31,328 nt of DNA from a virus: positions 1 to 31,328 of the IMG/VR virus record IMGVR_UViG_3300048548_000488; one strand, given 5' to 3'. Position numbers and translations under genes: made by a program. The notes below the pieces were generated by a model. It did not search any database. It saw only the letters and a list, made by a program, of their open reading frames with translations, and had not been told where the DNA came from. Of the stretch, positions 18,935-27,520 are shown piece after piece. Within the stretch, counting starts at the first letter, position 1. Every line of letters starts with the position of its first letter.

Positions 18935-21900
18935 ATGGCTCTTACTCGTCTTAAGAATATTATTACGTCCAGAACTGGACGTATCATTTACGTCAACCCT
19001 GATGATTTCGACGCTTCGGATGCCATTGACAATAGAGGAAACTCTGCTCTGCGCCCATTCAAATCTCTTCAAAGAGCATTTCTTGAAGTTGCTAGATTTT
19101 CATATAGAGTAGGTTTATCGAATGACGAATTCGATGCCTTCTCAATTATGCTGTATCCAGCAGAGTACATCGTTGATAATAGACCTGGAGAAGTTCTTTA
19201 TACAAATGTTCCTCCCATTGATTCTAACTCTAATTTAGATCTTACATCTCCTAATAACGTATTATATAAGTATAACTCAGTTGAAGGTGGTATCATTGTT
19301 CCTAGAGGTTGTTCCCTCGTAGGTACTGACCTTCGTCGTACAAAAATTATTCCCAAGTATATACCTTATCCTACGACTTTACCATCTAAAAATATCAATA
19401 ACGAAGGTCAAGTTCCTCCTAGAACAGCAATCTTTAAGGTAACTGGTGGAACATATTTTTGGCAGTTCTCTTTCTTTGATGGTGCTGAGGAAGGTGTATA
19501 TTTCAAACCTGACAGTACAGAAACATTAGCACCTAAGTTTTCTCACCATAGACTTACTTGCTTCGAGTTTGCAGATGGTTTGAATCCTCTTTCAACTCTT
19601 ATTGCCTCAGGAACTGTTCCTAATTCTGATTATTCTGCTGTTGCTAATATTCAAGAAAGAACAGACTTAGAGATTTATTATCAGAAAATATCAAAGGCAT
19701 TTGCTACTATTCCTGATACATCTGGCGATCCATCAGGTGACCAAATTCAGGCAAGAGTTGAAGAAAATAGAATTGTTGGTCCTATTTCTGACGAATATCG
19801 TGTTTTCCAAATTACTCGTAATGGACAAACTGCAACAGCAGTTACTGTTGATGAATTGGGAAATGAGAGAAATCATGGATTCTCTGTTGGTGTAAACATT
19901 AATATTAGTGGTGTTACTGGTTCAACTGGACCTCAATCTGAATTGGATGCATCATTGTATAATGGTTCGTTTACAGTTACCTCTGCATCAGGTAATGTAT
20001 TTACCTATCAAATGCAAGGAGAACCGACAGGTAATGCAACTGGTAACAGTATTTCTGTTAAGACGGAGATTGATACTGTTGACTCTGCATCACCATATGC
20101 GTTTAACTTGTCACTGAGAAGTGTCTGGGGCATGAATGGTATGCATGGAGATGGTTCTAAGGCAACTGGATTTAAGTCCATGGTTGTTGCTCAGTTCACA
20201 GGATTGTCCCTCCAAAAAGATGATAGGGCATTCGTAAGATATAATGCCTCTACTGGTAACTATGATGCAGCAGTCGCTGGCGATGGTGCTCACTTAGATG
20301 GTTTTGCTGAATACAGAAAAGGATGGGCACACGAACACATTAAGTGCTCTAATGATTCCTTCATTCAAGCAGTTTCTGTGTTTGCTGTTGGATATGGCAC
20401 ACACTTCACTGCTGAGAGTGGGGCTGATATGTCAATCACGAACTCTAACAGTAACTTTGGAAACACTGCTTTAAGATCTGCTGGATTTAAGGCAAAATCA
20501 TTCTCTAAAGATAAAGCAGGTGCAATTACTCATATCATTCCACCTAAGGCACTAAACGTTATTTCTACAACTGCTACAGGCACTTCTGGAACTAATACTA
20601 TCACTCTTGCAAATGATGGTTCTGTGAATGGTGTTATTCAAGGTATGACAATTACTGGTGATAATATTGGAAGTGGTGCATTAGTCTCTTCTTTCAATGT
20701 TAATACCCGTGTAATTACACTAACTGTTAATAATAGCGGTACTGTTAGTGGTGGTGTAATTTTTGGTGAAGAAACATCCATCAACTGGGTCAACATTGAT
20801 ATCCAACGTACTGTTGATATTAATGCTGCATTAGTCGGACAGGGTGGTACTGCTGGAACAAGACTTTACCTTTATGGATATACGACTGAGGCATCTCCTC
20901 CTACAACGAGAGTACAAGGTTACACCGTTGGTGCTCGTCAAGATGGGACAGGTGCGAGTGCTATTCCCGATAAAATCAACTGCCTCTTAGTTCCGACAAC
21001 AGGTGCTGCTTCTTCTGAAGTTCGTACTGCTAAAATTTCACCTTATGGTCCTTCTGTTTCTGGTCTAAATGCAGGAGTTTCAGGTTCTCCACTTCAGTTT
21101 GATAGCACTACATATACTGTTAATGGTGTTGCTGGTCAAATTGGAGGTTGGTATTTAAGTGTAGATTCCAATGATAACCAAATTTATACAACTCTTACTA
21201 CCAATACTCAGTACAATAGTGTAAACTTTACTCCTACAACTTTTATTAAAAGAATCCCCGATCCTCGTGACTTACAAGATAGAACATATCGTGTTCGTTA
21301 TGTAATTGATAAGGATAAGACTAATCCACTTCCTCGTAATCCTCTGTCGGGTTATGTACTACAACCTTTGAATGGTGATACTACAGCATTTGCATTACAA
21401 AGAACATTCTATATCTACGATATTGAGATTGTCCAAGAATTTGAAAGAGGTGTTGCCGATGGAATCTTCTATCTTACCCTACTATGTGCATCTATTGCAC
21501 CTACAACTTCTAACTTTAACGACAGGAAGTTCTCTCAAAACGTCAACGAAGTCTATCCTACGTTTGACAGAGACAACCCTGTTGCTGACCCTGTTGCTTC
21601 GATATCCGTCGCTGACAATGAAACTATAGGTCTAGTAAATTCAACTGATGGTGCATCACCTACGCCCAATAAAGATCCTAAGCGTTCTATTACAAAAGAG
21701 GGGGTTCAATTCTTATTGACTGATACTGGTTGGACACAACCAAGTACAACACCTAATTACGATTCTGTTAATACTAGACTTTCTGGTGTTGAACTTACTG
21801 CTCGTGCAGGTGATGAGGAGACTAGAAAGATTAGTGTTCGTGAAACAAATGATGGTATTGTTGCACCTATTCCAGTAGAACTTAGAAGGCATTCTATTAT

Positions 21901-22942
21901 GCGTTCTGGTAATCACACGTTTGAATATCTTGGTTTCGGTCCTGGTAACTATTCAACTGCATTCCCTCAGACACAAGTAGAGACGCTATCTACTGACCAG
22001 ATTAAATTCTCCCAGTCTATTAAAGAAGAAGCAGGTGTTGCATTCTACTCTGGTCTTAACTCCAACGGAGACCTATTCATTGGTAACCAGATTATTAACC
22101 CTGTTACTGGTCAGATTACGAACGAAGATATTGCACAACTGAATGTTGTTGGTGAAGAGAATACAACGATTGAGACTTTCTCTGAGTTGGTACTGACTGA
22201 TAAACTCACAGTTATCGGTGGTGCATCTAACCAGTTAGAATCAATCTTTGCTGGTCCTGTTACATTCCAAGGGCAAGTATCTTCTACAAATAACCTCGTT
22301 GCGAAGAAGATTACTTATAATAATCAAGATGGTACTGTAATTAAGCAGACTCTTCTTGCACCTGAAGATGCAAACGGACTCCCTAGTTTTGCTAATATCA
22401 CAGGATATGATACACCTGCTGATGGAGATTTAGTTTATAATATTAACTGGGAACCTGGTAAATCTCTTGGTTGGATTTATTCTGGTGCGTCTTGGTATGA
22501 ATTTGGTCTAACTGATGTTGGATTTATTGATATTGCGGTTAAGGATCCTCTTAATCCTGCTAATAATTTGACTATTGATGCTGCTGGTACAGTAGGAAGT
22601 GGCGTTGGTCTTGGTAGAGACGCTAAAAATGCGTTTAGAGTTGCAGTAGACGGTGACGTTTATGTTGATGGAAATCTTGTTGGTACTGGTCAAGGTTTCG
22701 TTGGTTCTGACAAGTATGTTACTAAAACATATACTGGAGATGGTGCGACCCTAACATTTGCGGTTACTACATATACAGGTGTCCAGCATACTGATGATTC
22801 TTGTTTGGTATTCCTGAATGGTGTTGCTCAGATTGCAGGTACTAATTACACTGTAGATAGTAATGGTGCAAACATTGTATTTACATCAGGTGATGCTCCA
22901 CTTGCTAGTGATACAATCCATATTCTTGAGATGCCTATCTAA
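18935..22942 (+). CDS. Large tail-fibre-like virion protein (1335 residues)
   Basis: The N-terminus IYVNPDDFDASDAIDNRGNS followed by RPFKSLQRAFLEVARFSYRVG is a signature I recall from very large structural proteins shared by T4-like cyanophages. The P-F-K-S-L-Q-x-A pattern is like the opening of right-handed beta-helix (pectin-lyase-like) domains, and the segment GGIIVPRGCSLVGTDLRRTKI fits the first helix turns. The middle is beta-rich with several Gly/Thr-rich repeats. The C-terminal segment (TYTGDGATLTFAV, then SCLVFLNGVAQIAGTNYTVD and ANIVFTSGDAP) is a fibre module common in phage tail proteins. The likely role is the long tail fibre or a baseplate-attached fibre that contacts the host surface. 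It is the longest gene in the window and follows its own late promoter motif. Confidence 0.75.
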   Translation: MALTRLKNIITSRTGRIIYVNPDDFDASDAIDNRGNSALRPFKSLQRAFLEVARFSYRVGLSNDEFDAFSIMLYPAEYIVDNRPGEVLYTNVPPIDSNSNLDLTSPNNVLYKYNSVEGGIIVPRGCSLVGTDLRRTKIIPKYIPYPTTLPSKNINNEGQVPPRTAIFKVTGGTYFWQFSFFDGAEEGVYFKPDSTETLAPKFSHHRLTCFEFADGLNPLSTLIASGTVPNSDYSAVANIQERTDLEIYYQKISKAFATIPDTSGDPSGDQIQARVEENRIVGPISDEYRVFQITRNGQTATAVTVDELGNERNHGFSVGVNINISGVTGSTGPQSELDASLYNGSFTVTSASGNVFTYQMQGEPTGNATGNSISVKTEIDTVDSASPYAFNLSLRSVWGMNGMHGDGSKATGFKSMVVAQFTGLSLQKDDRAFVRYNASTGNYDAAVAGDGAHLDGFAEYRKGWAHEHIKCSNDSFIQAVSVFAVGYGTHFTAESGADMSITNSNSNFGNTALRSAGFKAKSFSKDKAGAITHIIPPKALNVISTTATGTSGTNTITLANDGSVNGVIQGMTITGDNIGSGALVSSFNVNTRVITLTVNNSGTVSGGVIFGEETSINWVNIDIQRTVDINAALVGQGGTAGTRLYLYGYTTEASPPTTRVQGYTVGARQDGTGASAIPDKINCLLVPTTGAASSEVRTAKISPYGPSVSGLNAGVSGSPLQFDSTTYTVNGVAGQIGGWYLSVDSNDNQIYTTLTTNTQYNSVNFTPTTFIKRIPDPRDLQDRTYRVRYVIDKDKTNPLPRNPLSGYVLQPLNGDTTAFALQRTFYIYDIEIVQEFERGVADGIFYLTLLCASIAPTTSNFNDRKFSQNVNEVYPTFDRDNPVADPVASISVADNETIGLVNSTDGASPTPNKDPKRSITKEGVQFLLTDTGWTQPSTTPNYDSVNTRLSGVELTARAGDEETRKISVRETNDGIVAPIPVELRRHSIMRSGNHTFEYLGFGPGNYSTAFPQTQVETLSTDQIKFSQSIKEEAGVAFYSGLNSNGDLFIGNQIINPVTGQITNEDIAQLNVVGEENTTIETFSELVLTDKLTVIGGASNQLESIFAGPVTFQGQVSSTNNLVAKKITYNNQDGTVIKQTLLAPEDANGLPSFANITGYDTPADGDLVYNINWEPGKSLGWIYSGASWYEFGLTDVGFIDIAVKDPLNPANNLTIDAAGTVGSGVGLGRDAKNAFRVAVDGDVYVDGNLVGTGQGFVGSDKYVTKTYTGDGATLTFAVTTYTGVQHTDDSCLVFLNGVAQIAGTNYTVDSNGANIVFTSGDAPLASDTIHILEMPI

Positions 22943-22946
22943 TCTG

Positions 22947-22953
22947 CTAAATA
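22947..22953 (+). promoter_or_regulatory. Late promoter motif before the adhesin cluster (CTAAATA)
   Basis: CTAAATA lies 26 bases before the ATG at 22980 and just after the stop of the large fibre gene. Confidence 0.42.
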
Positions 22954-22979
22954 CTATCGGGGTACAACTGTAGTTAACT

Positions 22980-23402
22980 ATGGCAGTTACTAGAATTAGT
23001 GATAACCAAATCGATACTGGCACATCGGCAGTATTGTCAGCGTTATCGTTTCTAAGTTCAAATAATGTGTTTAGATTGCCTGTTGGAGCAACAGGCGACC
23101 GACCAACATCACCTTCTGTAGGAACTTTACGTTTCAACAGTACGAATGATAATGCTGAAGTTTATGTTGCTGATGTTGGCACTGGTAGTGCTGGATGGAC
23201 TGAAGTCGCTGGTGGTGGACCTTCCTTAGGTGAAGATAGTGTTATCAGAACTAACAAGGATTCTATCGGTGAAAATCTTACAGTTGGACCTACTGCAAAT
23301 GGTGATGCTAAGTTTACTAATGGTTTTAGTGTTGGTCCCATCGAGATTAACACTAATCAGACAGTAACAATTGAAGTAGATTCTGTTTGGAGTATTATTT
23401 GA
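22980..23402 (+). CDS. Small fibre/adhesin-type structural protein
   Basis: The 140-residue product starts MAVTRISDNQIDTGTSAVLS and carries the module LPVGATGDRPTSPSVGTLRF followed by N-x-x-x-x-x-x-E-V-Y and an aromatic (about residues 33-73). This is a repeat unit typical of marine phage fibre proteins. The end TVTIEVDSVWSII is a closing beta strand. The same module appears in the next three genes. Likely a virion fibre subunit or fibre-tip adaptor. Its stop and the next start overlap (TGATG). Confidence 0.62.
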   Translation: MAVTRISDNQIDTGTSAVLSALSFLSSNNVFRLPVGATGDRPTSPSVGTLRFNSTNDNAEVYVADVGTGSAGWTEVAGGGPSLGEDSVIRTNKDSIGENLTVGPTANGDAKFTNGFSVGPIEINTNQTVTIEVDSVWSII

Positions 23403-23647
23403 TGAAATTAAAAGTAGCAAATATTGAAGGTCTTACTGCACCCGATTATCGTCTAACGGTATCACCAGGTACAGCACTTTCTCCTGAAGCAGGATTATCC
23501 CTGACTCAAAGTTACTTACCATTGCCCTCTGGTGCAACTACTGCTAGGTATACAGACGCTCCTATAGGTTCTGTAAGGTACAATACTACGACTGCAAAGA
23601 TTGAGGTTAAAACCTCAACTACAGCGTGGTCAGAAACTAATATGTGA
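23402..23647 (+). CDS. Very small fibre-module protein
   Basis: ATG at 23402 overlaps the upstream stop and gives 81 residues; a TTG at 23387 is possible but would lie inside the previous gene. The protein is almost entirely one module: LPLPSGATTARYTDAPIGSV followed by R-Y-N-T-T-T-A-K-I-E-V and a terminal tryptophan strand. Its size suggests a decoration or short adaptor rather than a complete fibre. It is the most diverged copy of the module in the cluster. Confidence 0.6.
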   Translation: MKLKVANIEGLTAPDYRLTVSPGTALSPEAGLSLTQSYLPLPSGATTARYTDAPIGSVRYNTTTAKIEVKTSTTAWSETNM

Positions 23648-23654
23648 TCAAAAT

Positions 23655-24677
23655 ATGTCAACACTAAGAGTATCAAAATTAGCAGGGACCGCAACTTCAC
23701 TTAATCAAGTAAGTGTTCCTGCTGGTAAAAAATTAAAGATTGGTGCTGATGCATCATTGGACCTAAGCGGATTAGACACTGCTTTACAACTTCCTGCTGG
23801 CACTACTGGTAACCGTCCAGGTTCACCTGCTACTGGTTATTGGAGATTTAACACCTCTACTAATGTGTTTGAGGTTTATACTGGAAGTGCCTGGGCAACA
23901 TTAAGTGCCGCTGCAAGTGGTGCCTCTGCTATTGTCGCAGATGGGTCTAGTGCAGTTGCGGCAGCAGATAATCCTGGTGAAGCATTTGCAGCAGGATTAA
24001 CTTCTGGTAGTGAAGTATGGTTAAAGGTTGGAGATACTTCTCTTCCATATGAATATGATCCTAGCGATAGATTTGGTACGGGTGATGAAGGATGGGCATT
24101 GATGAACCATACTTGGTTTGGTACATATGCACCTGCTCATCTAGTTGATTATGAAAGTTTTGGACAACCTTTTAGTATTCGTCCTGCATTTACTGATCAG
24201 GCAGATAAAGTAAGTAGAAACACAATTACATCAGGTAAATTTAGAATTGGGATGAACCAGAGACATGACCAATCAGGTTCTGGTGGTGACTCTTTGAGTA
24301 CAATTCGTATTCAAATGCCTAGAATGACAAAGGCACGTTATTACAAAGATAGTAGAACTAATGGTGGTTCTGATACTGCTGACTATGGTGCTTTTACTCA
24401 AAATTTTGATGGTATTAATGGAAATTCTCCTTATCAGGACAATGGTTCTGGTTATTGGCAGTTAATTTGGAGTGGTAGAACTTCTGGTAATGGCGGTTCT
24501 ATTGGTAATGATTGGATGATTATGGATAATGGTGCTAATAATTCAAACGGTTATGTAAGTAGTGTTCAAACATTTGGTGCTGGCAAACCAGCAACCGACC
24601 CCTGGGCAATTTGGGGCACAACTGACGCATACAATGAGTATGTTATATACAACACTTGGCGTATCTGGTTCCACTGA
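23655..24677 (+). CDS. Fibre/adhesin protein with a distinct C-terminal receptor-type domain
   Basis: ATG at 23655, seven bases after the preceding stop, gives 340 residues; an upstream in-frame start at 23601 lies inside the previous gene. The N-terminal segment (STLRVSKLAGTATSLNQVSVP, then LQLPAGTTGNRPGSPATGYW with R-F-N and E-V-Y following) is the shared fibre module. From about residue 110 comes a different domain rich in W, Y, D, G and N (GWALMNHTWFGTY, then GYWQLIWSGRTSGNGG and ending TWRIWFH), which looks like a globular fibre tip that recognises a host glycan or protein. The boundary between conserved module and variable tip is typical of receptor-binding proteins. Confidence 0.65.
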   Translation: MSTLRVSKLAGTATSLNQVSVPAGKKLKIGADASLDLSGLDTALQLPAGTTGNRPGSPATGYWRFNTSTNVFEVYTGSAWATLSAAASGASAIVADGSSAVAAADNPGEAFAAGLTSGSEVWLKVGDTSLPYEYDPSDRFGTGDEGWALMNHTWFGTYAPAHLVDYESFGQPFSIRPAFTDQADKVSRNTITSGKFRIGMNQRHDQSGSGGDSLSTIRIQMPRMTKARYYKDSRTNGGSDTADYGAFTQNFDGINGNSPYQDNGSGYWQLIWSGRTSGNGGSIGNDWMIMDNGANNSNGYVSSVQTFGAGKPATDPWAIWGTTDAYNEYVIYNTWRIWFH

Positions 24678-24688
24678 GGTAAAAAACA

Positions 24689-25630
24689 ATGAGTACAGTA
24701 AAAGCAAACAATTTAGAAGGTAGCGGTGGTGTTATCCGCAACGATAAGGCAGCAGTTCAGTTATCCGATGGATCTCTTAATGTCGTAGGTGCATTAGAGA
24801 TGGATAATGCTGCTAGTATTGTTTTACCTAGTGGTGATGCAGATGACCGTCCAACTCCTGCTTCTGGGCAGGTTAGAGTTAATATGGTATCTGGATCGGG
24901 AACCCTAGAGGGATATAATGGAACTGAATGGGTTTCTTTAACAGCACCTCCAGCGCAACCAATTCCTGGTTCTTCAGCAGAAAATCCAGCAGCATCTTGT
25001 TATGATATGTTAACCGATGATGGTATTACTCAGAATGGTTTTTACTGGATCGATTCTTCTGGCGCACCAACATTAACTTGGTGCTTTATGGAAGCACCTT
25101 GGGGAGAACCTGACTATAGTTTGCTTACTCCATATGGAGATATGAGTCAGACATATAATAATAATTATGGATGGTTCCACCATGATGATAGAGATGGTGG
25201 CAATATGACTGGCAATGCGCGGGCAAAAAATCCTGGTTCTGAATACTTTGTGTATTTCTGTGATGGTTGTAGTGAGGCAGATACAAGATATAATTATCCA
25301 GCACCATCAGGACATGTTATTCACTGGTATGGTGCAAGAAGTCATTGTGGTGGAGATAGGACATTTGGTTTCCCTGGAATGACAAATAGTTGTTCTAATA
25401 ATATTGCTAATTACAATTGTAACCAGGTGTTTAGATTTAATGGAGTTACATCAACTAACGTAGGATTTGAGCAACACGCCGATAACTGCGGTGACCCTAA
25501 CGAAGCAACATTAGTTGTCGTTTCTAAAGTAAATGGAACAGACAGACCTGCTCCTTCAATTAATACTTGGAAGGCATATTTTAGAGATGTTGGTTGGAGA
25601 TACGGCGGAGTTAATAGTCAAAACGGTTGA
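24689..25630 (+). CDS. Adhesin with fibrinogen-like C-terminal domain, putative receptor-binding protein
   Basis: The 313-residue product starts MSTVKANNLEGSGGVIRND, with the shared module in the form IVLPSGDADDRPTPASGQVRV and G-Y-N-G-T-E-W (about residues 45-80). The rest (about 103-313) begins with a cysteine and the pattern DDGITQNGFYWIDSSGAPTL-x-W-C, close to the start of fibrinogen-related domains (G-x-Y-W-I followed by a C). It carries eight or more cysteines and many W, Y, H, N and D residues, for example in RDGGNMTGNARAKN and SHCGGDRTFGFPG. Disulphide-rich fibrinogen-like lectin tips bind surface sugars. This is the most likely host-range determinant of the cluster. A GAGG lies nine bases before the ATG. 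Confidence 0.65.
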   Translation: MSTVKANNLEGSGGVIRNDKAAVQLSDGSLNVVGALEMDNAASIVLPSGDADDRPTPASGQVRVNMVSGSGTLEGYNGTEWVSLTAPPAQPIPGSSAENPAASCYDMLTDDGITQNGFYWIDSSGAPTLTWCFMEAPWGEPDYSLLTPYGDMSQTYNNNYGWFHHDDRDGGNMTGNARAKNPGSEYFVYFCDGCSEADTRYNYPAPSGHVIHWYGARSHCGGDRTFGFPGMTNSCSNNIANYNCNQVFRFNGVTSTNVGFEQHADNCGDPNEATLVVVSKVNGTDRPAPSINTWKAYFRDVGWRYGGVNSQNG

Positions 25631-25636
25631 TATATA

Positions 25637-25645
25637 TGGTATAAT
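25637..25645 (+). promoter_or_regulatory. Extended -10 promoter for the thioredoxin-like operon
   Basis: TGGTATAAT is an extended -10 box (TGnTATAAT) with a perfect hexamer at 25640-25645, 20 bases before the ATG at 25666. No good -35 is seen at 17 bases, which extended -10 promoters tolerate. Confidence 0.6.
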
Positions 25646-25665
25646 AGTTATTATCTGAATAAATT

Positions 25666-26079
25666 ATGGCATTTGAATATACGCCTTGGGCGGATGCTTG
25701 GAACTGGTTATGTGAAGGTGAGCATACTGTTGTGAAATGTGTTATGCTTGTTGATGATTCTTGTCCAACTTGCGCCAAATTTCATGATGAAGTTATTGGA
25801 AAGTTAGAAGAAGTTTATCCTTGGTTTGAAGTAAAATTTGTAGGGGCAAAGGATCTACCATTTCCTCCTGCCTCTGCACCAACAGGACACTTTACATATA
25901 ACTTTAGACATGAAAAACTAGGATTTCCTGAGATTCGTGCAGGTGCTGGTCCAGCACACTTAGTTGAACGAGATATTGTCACTATGCGTGCCATGAATGT
26001 ATATCAAAAACATTACTCAGAACTTACAGAAGAGGAAAAACACCAAAACGAATTAGATAAAGTAAATGGACATTCTTGA
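25666..26079 (+). CDS. Thioredoxin-fold protein with CPTC active-site motif
   Basis: The 137-residue product has VVKCVMLVDDSCPTCAKFHDE, giving a C33-P-T-C36 redox pair after a beta strand and at the start of a helix, as in thioredoxins and glutaredoxins. PWFEVKFVGAKDLPF and FPEIRAGAGPAHLVE follow, with a proline before the last strand. Phage thioredoxin-like proteins commonly support ribonucleotide reductase or maintain host redox control, but the exact partner is not shown here. It has an extended -10 promoter and is followed by two overlapping genes in the same operon. The next ATG overlaps its last codons. Confidence 0.75.
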   Translation: MAFEYTPWADAWNWLCEGEHTVVKCVMLVDDSCPTCAKFHDEVIGKLEEVYPWFEVKFVGAKDLPFPPASAPTGHFTYNFRHEKLGFPEIRAGAGPAHLVERDIVTMRAMNVYQKHYSELTEEEKHQNELDKVNGHS

Positions 26080-26320
26080 TAGATTCAAAGTTCCTGTTGA
26101 AGTACAGGAAGAAAGGATGGATTTGTGTTTGCAATGTGAGCACTTCTTTCGTCCAACAAAACAATGTAAAAAATGCGGTTGTTTCATGGGAATTAAAACC
26201 TGGGTGAGAGATTTAGAGTGTCCTATTGGTAAGTGGGGTAAGTATGGTAGTGGTGTATCTTGGGATGTGAATGAAGAACAACCAAATGATAATGCTTGGG
26301 GGCAATATGACTCTAATTAG
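26066..26320 (+). CDS. Small zinc-ribbon-like protein
   Basis: The 84-residue product has two CxxC knuckles: C21-x-x-C24 and C34-x-x-C37, followed by G-C39-F-M-G and a CPIGKWGKY motif with C52. This is a recurring arrangement in small cyanophage proteins that presumably bind one zinc. The C-terminal third (SWDVNEEQPNDNAWGQ) is unstructured-looking. Function is unknown; a redox or metal-binding role would fit its place between a thioredoxin-like gene and an iron oxygenase gene. It overlaps the next gene by 14 bases. Confidence 0.7.
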   Translation: MDILDRFKVPVEVQEERMDLCLQCEHFFRPTKQCKKCGCFMGIKTWVRDLECPIGKWGKYGSGVSWDVNEEQPNDNAWGQYDSN

Positions 26321-26933
26321 ACAACTTAAAAATCCAATGACTGAGCATTATCAGTCATTGAAAGATTATTCTCTAAGTTCTGACATTCTATTCACGTATC
26401 ATGGAGCAACGTGCGATGGAAACTCATCTGGAGACATATATGGTAGTGATACACCGTTTCTTTCTCATTTAATCTTAGGTAGACCTAGACCTAATAATGG
26501 TGCATATCCTCAAGAATGGGTGGATAGGGGATTAGTTCAAAGAATTGATCATGCTTTACAACAGATTTTGTATGTTAATAATATACAACTTGGTTGTTGG
26601 TTTAGAATTAACATAAATTCCATTCCTACTGTACCTGAGAATGATGCTTGGGGTGCAATTCATAATGACCATAATTTTGACCATACAAATATGATTGTAT
26701 ATCTCAACACCCCTAAGTGTGGAGGTGGACAAACACGAGTATACAATTCTAAATGGAAACCTAATCTTACTGAGGAACCATCTTGGGATGAATATGAAGA
26801 TCACTTTCCCAAAGAAGATGATGTGATTATATTTCCTGGTAGACATTTTCACCATGGAAAAGGTCCAATAATTCCTGGAGATAGAAGGACATTTATTGTT
26901 GCAACTTTCCATGAGGCAATACGTGCCAGTTAA
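26307..26933 (+). CDS. 2-oxoglutarate/Fe(II)-dependent dioxygenase family protein
   Basis: ATG at 26307, a few bases after a GGGGG ribosome-site-like run, gives 208 residues; upstream in-frame starts from 26271 would lie inside the preceding gene. The iron site is visible as IHNDHNF (H119, D121) and GRHFHHGKGP (distal histidine among H180, H182, H183), with R196 region (GDRRTFIVAT) for 2-oxoglutarate. The strand NMIVYLNTPKCGGGQTRVYN between them is typical of the prolyl-4-hydroxylase-like subgroup (M-I-V-Y-L-N, then G-G-x-T). It is one of two such oxygenases here, and the two are not close copies. A terminator follows immediately, ending the operon. Confidence 0.83.
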   Translation: MTLIRQLKNPMTEHYQSLKDYSLSSDILFTYHGATCDGNSSGDIYGSDTPFLSHLILGRPRPNNGAYPQEWVDRGLVQRIDHALQQILYVNNIQLGCWFRININSIPTVPENDAWGAIHNDHNFDHTNMIVYLNTPKCGGGQTRVYNSKWKPNLTEEPSWDEYEDHFPKEDDVIIFPGRHFHHGKGPIIPGDRRTFIVATFHEAIRAS

Positions 26934-26945
26934 ATTGGTGTCACA

Positions 26946-26970
26946 GGGGGGTTGCAACCCCTCTTTTTTT
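26946..26970 (+). terminator. Rho-independent terminator (ends the late region)
   Basis: A six-pair stem GGGGGG / CCCCTC (26946-26951 with 26958-26963, one G-U) is followed by seven T (26964-26970). The loop is TTGCAA, which is also the -35 box of the next promoter. Confidence 0.85.
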
Positions 26971-26980
26971 ATGCTATATT
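26952..26980 (+). promoter_or_regulatory. Sigma-70 promoter overlapping the terminator
   Basis: TTGCAA (26952-26957) lies in the hairpin loop. TATATT (26975-26980), preceded by TGC as an extended -10, follows at 17 bases. The T-tract of the terminator is the promoter spacer. It drives the small-gene cluster beginning at 27006. Confidence 0.72.
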
Positions 26981-27005
26981 GTATAGGTAAACAAACGACA
27001 GGACC

Positions 27006-27209
27006 ATGCCTCAATTCACTCTCATCTGTACCGATGAAGATTCTACAGTAACAACTAAAGAATTTGAAGCAACTATCCTAGAAGATGTTGTAGACAAGAC
27101 AGAAGACTTTCTGAAGGGTGTTGGTTATTGTTTTGAAGAGTTGCGTACTCAAGTATATCCTCTTCCTGAAGTAGATGAAATTCAGTCTATTTACAGGGAT
27201 GTAGACTAA
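27006..27209 (+). CDS. Small acidic protein of unknown function
   Basis: The 67-residue product (MPQFTLICTDEDSTVTTKEFEAT, then KTEDFLKGVGYCFEELRTQVYP) looks like a small alpha/beta protein with excess acidic residues. It is the first gene after the terminator-promoter element and so is probably early. I do not recognise a function. Confidence 0.65.
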   Translation: MPQFTLICTDEDSTVTTKEFEATILEDVVDKTEDFLKGVGYCFEELRTQVYPLPEVDEIQSIYRDVD

Positions 27210-27251
27210 TACATATTACTGTAGTTTACTTTTACTGAAACCTTCAATACA

Positions 27252-27446
27252 ATGGGTAAGACTTTTCGACGTGGTGGTAATGAACGGGGTTACTATGCTC
27301 CTGGCAAATCTATTCGTGACAAACGTGCAAAAGGTGGCACTAATCGTTCAAACTGGGCAGATGAATCAAATTATGACAATTTCTCCAAAGGCAACAAAAG
27401 AAGAAAGTTTGATCCCGAAAGAGATAACGATACTGGATGGTATTGA
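27252..27446 (+). CDS. Small basic, disordered protein of unknown function
   Basis: The 64-residue product is strongly basic and low in hydrophobic residues (MGKTFRRGGNERGYYAPGKS, RDKRAKGGTNRSNW, KGNKRRKFDPERD). It looks like a nucleic-acid-binding peptide rather than a folded domain. It starts 42 bases after the preceding stop with no clear promoter in that gap. The next small frame overlaps its 3' half. Confidence 0.55.
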   Translation: MGKTFRRGGNERGYYAPGKSIRDKRAKGGTNRSNWADESNYDNFSKGNKRRKFDPERDNDTGWY

Positions 27447-27516
27447 AGTTGAAGAGATTGAGTTTGATGATTCTTCTGAAGTAGATTACGACCTTGACTA
27501 CACCGTACAGTATTAA
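27373..27516 (+). CDS. Possible small acidic protein overlapping the preceding gene
   Basis: From the ATG at 27373 the frame gives 47 residues: MTISPKATKEESLIPKEITIL, then EVEEIEFDDSSEVDYDLDYT. The 3' 70 bases have no other gene and encode a clear acidic peptide, which argues that the frame is real. The start is uncertain: the ATG chosen lies inside the previous gene. It ends four bases before the next ATG. Confidence 0.4.
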   Translation: MTISPKATKEESLIPKEITILDGIEVEEIEFDDSSEVDYDLDYTVQY

Positions 27517-27520
27517 TTCC

